NCBI GenBank assembly: GCA_016617785.1
Contig: JADILM010000004.1
Span: 1,736,001 to 1,800,000, forward strand
DNA from: Sporobolomyces roseus
Lineage: Eukaryota; Basidiomycota; Microbotryomycetes; Sporidiobolales; Sporidiobolaceae
Length of the DNA stretch: 64,000 nucleotides
Direction of reading: 5' to 3'
In this document: positions 38,001 through 47,457 of the stretch, one piece after another
Layout: each line of letters opens with the position of its first letter
Position numbering within the stretch: position 1 is the stretch's first letter
Position numbers and translations under genes: made by a program
The notes under the pieces: model-generated
What the model was told of the DNA's origin: nothing
The model's input: the letters and a program-made list of their open reading frames with translations, nothing else
Database searches by the model: none

Positions 38001-39232
38001 CTTCTCCTTCCCTTACATCCCTCCGTCCCGCTCGCTCCCTCAACCCAGCAACTCATCGAGCTCTTCCTCACCCGCTCAATAGAGTCCCAGAACGAGTTAC
38101 AGCTAGAGTCAGGGTTGTTTGCGTTGGCGAGTTTGATCAACAAGAGGATTGGGAAAGAAGAATCCTTGTGGCTTGAGAACAGAATGAAGGAATTCTGGGA
38201 GGCTCAATTAAGCGGGAGTGTCGAGGAGGGGAAGAGGATGAAAGGGTTGAGGGTGTGGATCTGGGTTCGTTCGAAGTCTGCTTTCAAACCCTTAGATCGT
38301 TTACTGAGTACCGTCATCGCTGCGAACAGGTCGCGAAAGCACTGATAGTTCGATCAGATCCTTTCGGATATCGAATGATTGAGGACTTGCTCGAGTTGTT
38401 CAAGTCGGGAGATGCTGGAGACGGAGGGTTTGGAAGAGAAGTTGCGAAACAATTAGGAGTGCTTGTTGAAGCTGAGGGGGATGTCCTGAGCAAAGAGAAT
38501 CACTCGGCCATTCGTGTAAGCTTCTTCTCTGTCTATCTCTCTATAGAGTGAGACTGATCCATTTGGAGGAGCTTTACAGTTGTTGTACAAACAAAGATTT
38601 TTTACTTTCTTATTACCGAAACTCGTCGAAGCTCACAAAGCACAACAAACCACTTCAACTGGTGACTCGGCGGTCTACCTCATTGCTCTGTCCTCGCTCC
38701 TTCAACATCTGCCGAAACAGCTCACTTTGACCGAACTGCCAAAAGTATGTCTTCTGCTCTCTTTCTCCCTCTCCACTACGTTCGTGTTGACCCTTTCGAT
38801 CTATGTAGCTCCTACCACTACTGATCACCTCACTTGATCTACCCGACCCGATTCTTCGTTCGAATGTGATCTCAACCCTCTCGATCTTAGTTCGAGAAAT
38901 TCCCGAAACTCTCGAACCTTCAATCTCTTCGATCGCTCTCAAGACTCTGAAATCAGCTACTACTCCTTCAAACTCCCCAGGTTCAATCGTTCGTTCTCTT
39001 CTCTCCTTCATCGTGATCCGAAACTGATGAAGCCAGGAGGAGTAAACAGAAATTGAGATTGGCTTCTTTGGAGTTCCTCGGTTTGTTACCAGAGTACATT
39101 CCGTACCTGACCCTTCACCCTCAGAAGACGTTGGTACTGAAGGAATTAGGGATCAAAGCGATTGATGATCCGAAGAAAGTGGTGAGGAAAGCTGCGGTGG
39201 ATTGTAGATCAAAATGGTTCTCCTACACTTGA
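35066..39232 (+). CDS. MMS19: Mms19, cytosolic Fe-S cluster targeting factor
   Basis: A HEAT-repeat protein of about 1100 residues that delivers Fe-S clusters to DNA polymerases and helicases and acts with TFIIH. The N-terminal block reads LVGGEWKLIEIVKGLQDNLT, then GVNLLSQVVINLDNQVLDRQ after an intron whose acceptor is ACATAG. The body continues with FFTTKLADKPSLVSCTSAL, RGIFDSINLKSHSQSIRHTV, and ELFDVTFCYFPITFTPPKDD with PYGVTSEDL, a strong family signature. Helical repeats run to the end, closing KKVVRKAAVDCRSKWF. About a dozen short introns. Length is usual for the family. Confidence 0.93.
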
Positions 39233-39489
39233 ACACACTTGAACATAGATGGAATTTGCAACTGATGTTACTACACATTTGTTCTCTCTACTTGGGGAAC
39301 ACCGCTGAGAAAGAGAGAGAAGAAGTATGGAGAAATGTCAAAAATGAGTGTTTTGATACATCCAAGATTTGAGAGAAAAGCAAGACTACAATCAAGTACA
39401 ACGCAACACACATACGTACGAGGAGAGAAAAGAACGAGGAGTGATATAACTAGAGAGGAGTTAAGGAAATAGAATTGAGTGATGTTATT

Positions 39490-41608
39490 CTACTCTGCAA
39501 TAGCATCAATAGCTTGTTTCGCTTCTTCCCACATTGCCAGATTCTACTCAATCCATCCCAAAGCAGTATCAGTACTCTGGATCTAATCTGGGTAGAGTGA
39601 AAGGAAAAAGTGCTCGCCTTTTCTGCCCATTCTTTGTGGAACTCTGAGAAATCCAAACACATCTCTCTCAAATCCCCTACTTTCTGTCTCTGGAACCGAT
39701 CTAAATCTCCTTGAATCGTACTGGAAGCCCATCTCAGATCAGCAGTCAAAGCTTTGATGGCATCATCCAGCTACGATCGAACGGATTTGATCAATTTCAC
39801 AGCGAGCGAGAGCGAGGAGAGAGTATAACTTACTTGGTTGATTTGTTCACGAGTCTTTGAAATAGTGTTTCTTCTCGAAGCTTCAGGATCTGAATCGACG
39901 AAACCTTTCACCGAATGACTGAGAGCGCTCAGCAGTCCACTCTTTCTCCCTACGCTCCCATTCGTCACTGGTGGCAGTGGTGGTAATGGTTGATGTTCCC
40001 CTCCTCCTGCGCTTGGCTCTTCTCCACCGTCGACACTCCCTCCAACTTTGACTCGATCTAAAGCTTTCGCCAATCGTTGCGCCTCCAATTCACTCCGCTC
40101 TAACTCTTCCAAAGTTGATCGTTTCGATTCGAGTAGTTCTCGAGAGGATTCGAATTGGAGATGTTTCTGATGTCGGTACTTGAGGAGTCCTTTGATGATG
40201 GTTGAGAATTGAGTGTATTCTTGTAAAGGTTCTGTCCATTCTTGTTCCCAACGACTCAACTGTGGCGTCTCCCTCCCTTACATCAACTCTTGATCGTGTG
40301 ATTCGATACAATAATGAGATGGAAGTGAGAACTCACCATCGCATTCGTCAAAGTATAACCCGCATCAACCGCCATTCCCACTTTCTCAGTAGCCTCGTCC
40401 AAACCCCCTTGACCGTCCTCTCCCATTCTCAACGCGAACCCATTCATGCCTCCTCCCATCTCTGACCAATCCCCTCCCAAATCGTTCCACCTCTTCATCA
40501 GCCTCCTATTAACCTTCTCCATCGACCCACTCAAATGGTTCGAGAATTTAGCGGTAAAATTCTCTGAATCCAAGAACCTCTGATCTGGATGTTGTAACCC
40601 CCCACCATTCGTTAATGAACTAGTCGAAGTCGAAGGTAGAGGGAGGTTTGCGAATAATGCGAGAAGGTCTGGATCGGTTGGATCGGAAGCTGCTGCTCGG
40701 AGTGGATTCTTGGGGACCAAAGTGATTGGAGGAGAGTGTAACACGTCCAACCATGGAATCTCGGGATCGAGGAATCTAGTGAAAACTCGATCTTTTCCTA
40801 GAACCGAGTGAGCTAACGTTCGATTCAGGAATGTTGATAACATTCGTCGACGGCGTGCGATCAGTGCGACATCCTCTTTCGCTTTTGAAGGGTTCGTACC
40901 CGCGATCGCGTAAGAAGAGAGGGAGTTTTTTGGGGGAAGTGGTGGGACGACGAAACATGGGTGAAGAGTCGACAATGCTTGTCGGAGTGAAACGAAATCT
41001 GAATATCTTCGTCTTACTTCTCGTCCCTGTATCTCATTCGAGGAGAGTCAGCTACCGAGGAGAGAAGGGAGGGAAGTGAGAGAGAGAGAGGGATTCACCT
41101 CGTACCGAATACAATAAACTATATATGCCGCACTCGCACCTTCACTCGTCTTTAAAGCATCTACAATCTATCTCACAAACGCCCTCCCTTGATCAGTAAC
41201 TGTATCCCTCAAAAAAGAAGTAGATTTCCCCTCTTCGAAGAGATCGTCATCCGAGATTGGAGACTTGAGTTTGATCAAACGTACCTGTATGATTTCTCTA
41301 TTTGTTTTCTGATAACTATCTCTTTCCTGTTGTTGTCCTCCTGATCCCGTCACGATAGGAGTTTGAGGTAAAGGAGGACTCGTCGTCACTTGCTCCTCCT
41401 CCTCTCCTCCTCTCTCTTCTCGATCGTCCTCTTGTGTATGTTGTGCATATGGATCAGCTGAGAATGGGTAGGCTGCTGAAGTTACTGGTTGAGATTGAGA
41501 GGGAGAGGAAGGTTCGTGGGGAGATGAAGGAGGAGAAGAGGAACTGAAGGGAGAAGGGTCAGATGAGAATGGGTTCACTTCGTCTACTGGTGAAGAAGGT
41601 GAAGACAT
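39490..41608 (-). CDS. ATG20: Sorting nexin SNX41/ATG20 family
   Basis: An endosomal and selective-autophagy PX-BAR protein of about 600 residues. The first 120 residues are disordered (NPFSSDPSPFSSSS, PFSADPYAQ). The PX domain follows: SAAYIVYCIRY, REVRRRYSDFVSLR, LHPCFVVPPLPPK, then ALIARRRRMLSTFLNRTLAH and RFLDPEIPWLDVLHSPP, which match the Atg20/Snx41 group. The BAR-like half has WNDLGGDWSEMGGGMNGFAL, QEYTQFSTIIKGLLKYRHQK, and closes with MWEEAKQAIDAIAE. A poly-Ser/Pro insert lies inside the BAR part. I chose the ATG at 41608 (MSSPSSPVDEVNPF); the frame is open to 41698. Confidence 0.9.
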
Positions 41609-41893
41609 CTGGTATAGCGAGACTCGAGCAGTAAACTGACGAGATGAGGAGGACGAGAATGCGATGCAATTTTTCGAGGAGAAGCAACGTCTCAACAATC
41701 GATCAGATTGAGCGGCGGGAGAACAGCTATCATGTTACAGAGAAAATTACAAGCAACAGTATAGGCGCAAAAAAAGGCAAAGAAATCGACTCGATAAAAC
41801 CGAAACAGTCAACGTTCGCAACGCCTCGAAAACCTCCTTCTCTCTTCACGGATCAGCACATCTCGATGTCGGAGCTGTGATCAAATGTAACCA

Positions 41894-43749
41894 CTACACA
41901 TTCAGCTCTGCAGAAGCATGAGAAGCGCGTGTAGCGAGACTTCAACTCACGGATCCAATCCAATCCTAAAATCCTGAACAGTTCCTTCTCACTCCTCGCG
42001 ATCTCAACCTTATCCGTCTCCCTACTCCTCAATCCACCAGCATCCAATATCCAACCCCTATCCCTCACTCGCCGATCAGCTGATTCCCTGAAATCTCGAG
42101 CGAGAGAGAGAGGGCAACAAAAAAACTCACTTCTTTTCAGCCCATCTTCTCAAATCCCGATTGAACTGAGTACTACCCGTCCAAGCCTGTAATGCACTCC
42201 CCCGAGTATCCCAATTGACCACAATCAGATCCAACCTCCTGAATTTCGTGACAATCCTTCCTCCAGATCTAGTGACGGGTAAACGGAAAGTAAGAAACGC
42301 TCGATCTAGAGTGTCGAGTCGTGAGGAAGGAGCGTTGGAGATTGAGGTACGAGAAGAGGCGGGGGTTTGGGAGGAATGAAGAGTTGCTATGAAACCTAGT
42401 GAGATTGGATGATGAGCGGCGAACGGAAAAAGGAAGATAGGTGGTTGTGAGAGGGTACCTTTCACTCGTAGACGTTCGATAAGCTCTCCTAGTAGTCCTC
42501 GTTCGTATCCTTCCCTGTAATCGTCGAGTCATGAAGAGAGAAGAGAGAGAAGAGGCGAGTCAAGCTAGTTAAGTCAGTGACTGATTCTGTGCGAATGCGA
42601 AAAGCGAGCGCATTTGTATGCTTACCGATGAGGATAAGTGATCAAAAGGTCGACATCGTTCGAGTGTGTTTTGCCTCTCCTGTACCTATCAATGTTCACA
42701 GTACGAAGAATCAGAATCAGCTCGTTCTCGATCTCCTTTTCTGAACTTCCCGCTCATGTATCTCCTCCCTTCTCCTTCTCTCTACTGATCGAATTAGTCA
42801 GAAAGAGCGTTCATACTTACCCACCGCAGATCTCGACGAGAGCTTCCACCTCAGGCCTACATTTCGCAATTTGAACCTTGACGAATTCCGCAATCAATTC
42901 GACTTCTTCCCTAGGGATCCTACACTTTGCTTATCTTCTCATCAGTCTTGTATACAGGTGGAGAAATAAGAGAATTAGGGAGGAGAGAAGCGTACTTTTC
43001 TTGTAAATCTTCATAATGCTCAAGTTGTGAAACGTACAAATTTCGATCTCGTAAATCTTGGATCGTTCGAATTCCTTGTTCGTACAATGAATGCGCAGAG
43101 TTGAAACCTTGTCCGAGTCGAAAACTACCTATGAGTGTTGCGCAATGACTGATAGGGAGCGACGAGCGAACCTATTCCGTGAACAGTTTGTAATTCTTTC
43201 AAAGCGAGGAATTTTTCATTCGTCTTCAAATCAACTGTACGCAGATGGCGTACGAACACTCAGTCGTGTATGACTTGAGAAAGAGTGTAAAGAGGAATGC
43301 TATAAAACGTACTAGCTTCCTGTATTTTCCCAGTTTCGAGGAATTCCTGAACTTTCAACGAAATCTTCTCCCCAATCTGTGCATTCTCTCAAGCAGTACT
43401 TCAGCCTCTTCCTTACATCAGAGCTGGAGCGTAGACTTCAACACACCTTGGGTAACCTCCTAGCCTGTTCAACCGTTTCGATCTTCTCAGGAGACCCTAT
43501 GATCGTCGAAACAGCAGTGGCGTAGCTGATTGACTCCTTAGGTGCCGTTCCATAAACTGTGAATCTATACTCGCGGAGAGGAGAGAGTGCGTCGACGAGG
43601 GATTGGTTGATGCAGGGTTTGAGAGAGATTCTGCGGCATGCGTAAGAAGGGACCCGGCAGAAGGGATCGTTGGAAGATGTAGGACAGGAATCTGAATCAG
43701 AGTCAGAGTCTGAAGCCGCAGGAGCAGGGAGGGAGGGAGAAATAGACAT
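41894..43749 (-). CDS. POL4: Family X DNA polymerase (Pol4/Pol lambda-like)
   Basis: A repair polymerase of about 455 residues. The 8-kDa region reads SYATAVSTIIGSPEKIETVE and ARRLPKIGEKISLKV, and a helix-hairpin-helix follows (ELQTVHGIGSFRLGQGF). The catalytic core has CGGYRRGKTHSNDVDLLITY, holding two of the three metal-binding aspartates (D-x-D). The third lies in FRRLDLIVV. ALQAWTGSTQFNRDLRRWAE and LFRILGLDWIQLNV close it. These blocks are firm Pol X signatures. No BRCT domain is visible before the 8-kDa region, only a short Ser/Asp-rich stretch, so it is shorter than Pol lambda or Pol4 of many fungi. The ATG chosen is 43749; an earlier frame opening at 43815 has no ATG. Confidence 0.9.
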
Positions 43750-44527
43750 GAGAAATGGAAAAGTGAAGAGAAGGAAGGCAAGAGCAGAAATTGCAATTTC
43801 GCACAGTTTGGACACATCTTACTCCGCGGAGTTAGAACACACTCGTCTCTGGTCCAGTAGAACGTCGAATTAGCGAGAAGTAGGGCTGTGTTGGTAATAA
43901 AATATCGGTTCAAAACAGATCTGAAGTCGGGTCAGGCTCAGAATATAATACAAAACGACGTTTTAAACGGTAATAAATGCAATTGCAAGGACAATACAAA
44001 AGCTGCATATCGGCAATAGACAGAGCGCACAAAGCAATGGTTCAGGCAGGCTTGAGTGTCTTACACTATAGGTGACACTCTAGAGCAGGTTGAGAACGGA
44101 ATCGGAGAGAGGAGAAGCAAGAATTGACGAGAAGCGATTCGGAAGCGGTTTGTGCGGAGTGCGAAACTCGTGCTTCTCTCTCTCGCTAATGTCCAAAGGT
44201 AACGTTCTGACTCTTTCTGCAGTGGTTGGTTGAGCAGTCTACCCCGCTGAAGCTGCTGAGGAGCCCTCAAGTGCCTGCTGGACAGAGTGATTTACAACAA
44301 TAAAATACACACCTCCGCGAGCTCTCGTGTTTTAAACTCGTTTAAAACATGTATTAAATGTTTTGTTTAAAACATTCGGATTTACAACAGAGCCCTAGCG
44401 AGAAGGAAGCTATAGTCGGAAGATTGAATCTGTAAACTTCCTTGACCTTCGAATTCTCTCAAAACGAAACCCACTTTCACCCTTCTCTCTCTCTCTCTCT
44501 CTTTCCTTCACTTGCCAACGACGAGAA
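43750..44527. other. AT-richer intergenic region with palindromes
   Basis: Nearly 780 bases between the divergent Pol X and PTPA-like genes, richer in A and T than the rest of the window. It includes several TTTAAA cores (43960, 44332, 44341, 44367) and ends with a (CT)n run at 44487-44504 before the PTPA-like start. I see no coding frame. A replication origin or promoter role is possible. Confidence 0.45.
44289..44389. repeat. Nested palindromic element flanked by 11-base direct repeats
   Basis: GATTTACAACA occurs at 44289-44299 and again at 44379-44389. Between them are two back-to-back hairpins: GTTTTAAAC-TC-GTTTAAAAC (44329-44348) and AATGTTTT-GTTT-AAAACATT (44357-44376). Both arms are perfect. 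The layout resembles a very small inverted-repeat element with a target duplication, or a protein-binding site in a promoter. Confidence 0.6.
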
Positions 44528-45753
44528 ATGCTACCTCGAATCGACCCTGACACTCTACAAGCGAATTTGACACTCGATAGGAAGATCTTGACTGAAAGGG
44601 ATCTAGTAAACTGGCAGAATTCCTTGACGTTCGAATGGATTCAAGAATACCTCAACGAACTCATCGAGGGAAGCAAACAGCTAGGAGACGACAAGGGGAC
44701 AGGTCAAGTGAGTTCACAGTCTCCTTGACGGGGTGCGATGAGCTGACTTTGTCAACAAGATTTCGCACCGTTCAGGTCATTCAACAACTCGTTCACTTCC
44801 TCGATCAAGTCTCAGAGCTCTGCAATCAACACGAACAAGGTAGTAGTCACACTTCAAGTAATCACAAACATCAAGATTTCGTTGAATTCCGTTCAAAACT
44901 TTCAAGGTTGATCACCTCACTCCACTCCTCTCTTCCTTCCCTCCCTACCGCCGCGCTCCCCGAACTCAAGTTTCACCTAACGCGTTCATTCGGCTCAATC
45001 TCTCGGTTGGATTACGGGACATCCCACGAACTCTCCTTCCTCCTCTACCTCCTCGTCCTACGCCTCACCTCTTCCCTCTCAGCCTCCGACTCGACTCCCA
45101 CCCTCAAACTCTTCAAGCAATACTGGGAAGTCTCAGAGCACGTTCGAAAAACGTTTGGATTGGAAGAAGCTGGGAAGAGAGGGGTTTGGAAGAAGGACGA
45201 AGAAGGGGGAGGTAGGATGTGCTTTGATTCGGGAGCTAGTCAAGCGAGAGGTATTTCTTTCATCCCTTCCCCTCTCCTTGATCTGATCTGACTGATTGAG
45301 AGTTCGAGTGTAGGTCATCCATCTCGTTCTTCTTCCTCCCATTCACTCCCGACACTTCAGTCAACCCACTCATCTCCTCTCTACCTCCTCCGTTCCCTCC
45401 TCTCCGCACCCAATTCAAGTCCCTCTCAATCCCGTTCTCCGACTCCATCGAACTTACTCCCACTCTACACATCCCAAATCCTCCTCTCCCTCCCCGCTCT
45501 CCTTCACCTTCGTTTTGGTCCTTACCTACCATTCTCGAGTGAACAAGGTGCGTTGGAGAGTAGTGCGGATGGGTTGAGTAAGGAAGAAGAGGCAGAGTTG
45601 GAAGGAATGCAGGATGAGAGAGTTGGGGGAGAAGGGACGGTCGCTCCTTGGAACGTACCCAAGTTGAGCGGGGAAGAGGATTGGGACGGATTCAAGATCA
45701 AGGAGAGGAAAGTAAGTGAGGGAATTGTACCGGTTCAATCGAGGATGGGATGA
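44528..45753 (+). CDS. Divergent PTPA-like protein (degenerate PP2A activator paralogue)
   Basis: About 375 residues in three exons. The N-terminus RKILTERDLVNWQNSLTFEW aligns with the KIFTATDLEPWFSS start of the PTPA gene at 10 kb. The signature FGSISRLDYGTSHELSFLLY is kept almost whole, and YTSQILLSLPALLHLRFGPY matches the late MYREEVLAKVPVVQHLRFG block, followed by a GTVAPW near the end. But RFGNKAFRDW and the GVWGLDDHQ loop, central to the fold's activity, are missing; there is only GVWKKDEEGGG. It may be a fungal RRD2-type protein that has lost catalytic features, or a regulatory relative. Codon use resembles neighbours. Confidence 0.75.
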
Positions 45754-46218
45754 GTAAGGAGGGGAGGGGGGGTGGGGGAGGAAATGAGTGGAGGAATTGA
45801 AAGGACTCGAGGAAGAGAAACTGAGACCGCTTGAAATTCTGAGGAAAGGGAAGGGAAGGTTGAACTTGGTTTCGTAGTTTGTTTTCTTTTTTTGCGATTT
45901 GCAATCTTCTGAATAAAAGTTGTGTTTTGCCCTCTCCAGTCGCCCATGAGCAGAGCGCTGGCCTATTGGTTTCCGTTCGCAGAGAGTGAGAGATGCTACC
46001 TGTGAGAGCGACAGGCGAGGGAGAGCAAAATAAAGCTCCAATCCTTTCTCCCGCTGCCTGACTTTATAGGTCGAGATGAAAAGGTCATAATAGTATTGCG
46101 ATACACATCAAGTCGTACAGTAAGATCTATTCTGATTCAAACCTTATCAGCAACTTTCCTCAGAAACATGATCAAGAAACGAAAGAAAGAAAGGCCAACT
46201 CACCTAAGACAAACACAG
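45754..46218. other. Convergent intergenic region
   Basis: 465 bases between the ends of the PTPA-like gene (+) and the DUF1746 gene (-). A long purine run (AGGAGGGGAGGGGG) follows the first stop codon. Nothing else is evident. Confidence 0.4.
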
Positions 46219-47301
46219 TCATATCACTCCACCTCCTGTCCCTGTTCTACTACCACTCGCTCCCCCAATTCCGATCCCTTCTTCTTCCCTAGTCATATCA
46301 AACACTTCTCGATCCTCTTTCGCTCTCCTACTACTCCATTTCACTTCGTTCCACACATGTCGGAATCGTAGTTTGGCTATTGGAGGTACGACGATGCGTT
46401 CACGAGTATTCGTTCGTGAGCTAGTCGAGAGGGAGGAAGGAAGTTTCGAGGTGGAAGTTGAAGCTGAAAGATAGGTTTCGTTTCGCAAAACAAAGGAAAT
46501 CGATTGAGCATGATTCTCCTTGATCCTTCTGCGGAGAGCTTTGAGAAACGACGTACCATAGTCGTTCAGCTCCAGGTCATCGTCATCGTCGAATATATTG
46601 TCCTCATCCTGGTTTCCTACTTCCTCGTACGCGTTCCCACTTCTCCTTCGTTTCCTTCTACTTCTCCTTGCAACTTGCTCTATCCTCCTCTCTTCCTCCT
46701 CCAATTCAAACTCCTCATATCCGATTCCCTCAATCCCATCTCCTTCCTCCTCCACCACACTCCTCTCATGTAACCCCAACAATCCAAAATAATCCCTAGC
46801 TGCCTCTCCACCAGTACCATCTCGATTCGTTTCCGTCTCCCCATTTGCAGTCGAAGCGTCCAAATCCGATGGTAAAGTGATTGAGAATGAAATCGTAATC
46901 GTCAAGAATTGAGCGAGTGCGATCAATAAATCCAAACCCAATAAGTGATTCGTACTAGGTTTAGTTCGTTGTCCTATGAAATCTACTATGATCCCACTTT
47001 GAGTCCAACCATTCCCTTTAGTCCCTCTCGAACCCCAGGCCGAATCGACTAGAATCACTACGAAGTTACTCACTCCCCAAAGTAACAAAAAGAATCGTAG
47101 AGACCTGTTTGGATGGGATTTACGGGGGGTCGAGTATTGAACTGAGAGGATCACGCGGAGGAGAAAGGTCGGGAGGGAAGAGGGGGATAGGAGGAGAGAG
47201 TGAAGGGTTAGGAGGTAGGAGAGTGTTGAGAGAGAGAAGAGGAGGTGGAGGAGGTAGGCGGATGCTTGAGGTGCTGCTGCTGAAGGGGAAGGGGTAGCCA
47301 C
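46219..47301 (-). CDS. DUF1746 family membrane protein
   Basis: A 360-residue protein in one exon. The N-terminal half is hydrophobic with about three or four membrane segments (YLLHLLFSLSTLSYLLTL, FFLLLWGVSNFVVILV, LDLLIALAQFLTITISF), with QSGIIVDFIGQRTKPSTN between them. The G-x-x-x-DF-x-GQ block is what I recall of the fungal DUF1746 domain. The C-terminal half is charged and disordered. No methionine occurs near the start: the frame opens at a GTG in CCACCGTGGCTACC, an ideal start context save for the first base. TAG-TAA lies in frame just upstream. The next in-frame methionine is near the end of the chain. Confidence 0.7.
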   Translation of the reverse strand: MATPSPSAAAPQASAYLLHLLFSLSTLSYLLTLHSLLLSPSSLPTFLLRVILSVQYSTPRKSHPNRSLRFFLLLWGVSNFVVILVDSAWGSRGTKGNGWTQSGIIVDFIGQRTKPSTNHLLGLDLLIALAQFLTITISFSITLPSDLDASTANGETETNRDGTGGEAARDYFGLLGLHERSVVEEEGDGIEGIGYEEFELEEEERRIEQVARRSRRKRRRSGNAYEEVGNQDEDNIFDDDDDLELNDYGTSFLKALRRRIKENHAQSISFVLRNETYLSASTSTSKLPSSLSTSSRTNTRERIVVPPIAKLRFRHVWNEVKWSSRRAKEDREVFDMTREEEGIGIGGASGSRTGTGGGVI

Positions 47302-47457
47302 GGTGGGTGGTTACTATTTGAGAGGAAAGTGAGAGTGGGAGGAAAGGCAAACAACAGATGCGGGAACGTTTAATTGAATCCCCCCGAGTTTACTTTTGAT
47401 TCTGTACCATTCACTTCTTAGCTCTGTTCAAAGTACACGATACGAGTGTAGTGTCTT
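47302..47457. promoter_or_regulatory. Divergent promoter DUF1746/disordered protein
   Basis: 156 bases lie between the GTG that opens the DUF1746 frame (-) and the ATG of the next gene (+). A short CCCCCCGAG run lies in the middle. No named element is seen. Confidence 0.45.

Noticed and set aside
43497..43913. Hydrophobic 138-codon frame opposing the Pol X N-terminus
   Set aside because: It overlaps the 8-kDa domain of Pol X in another frame and is a shadow.
46096..46371. Frame between the PTPA-like gene and DUF1746
   Set aside because: It overlaps the DUF1746 C-terminus and shows no motif.
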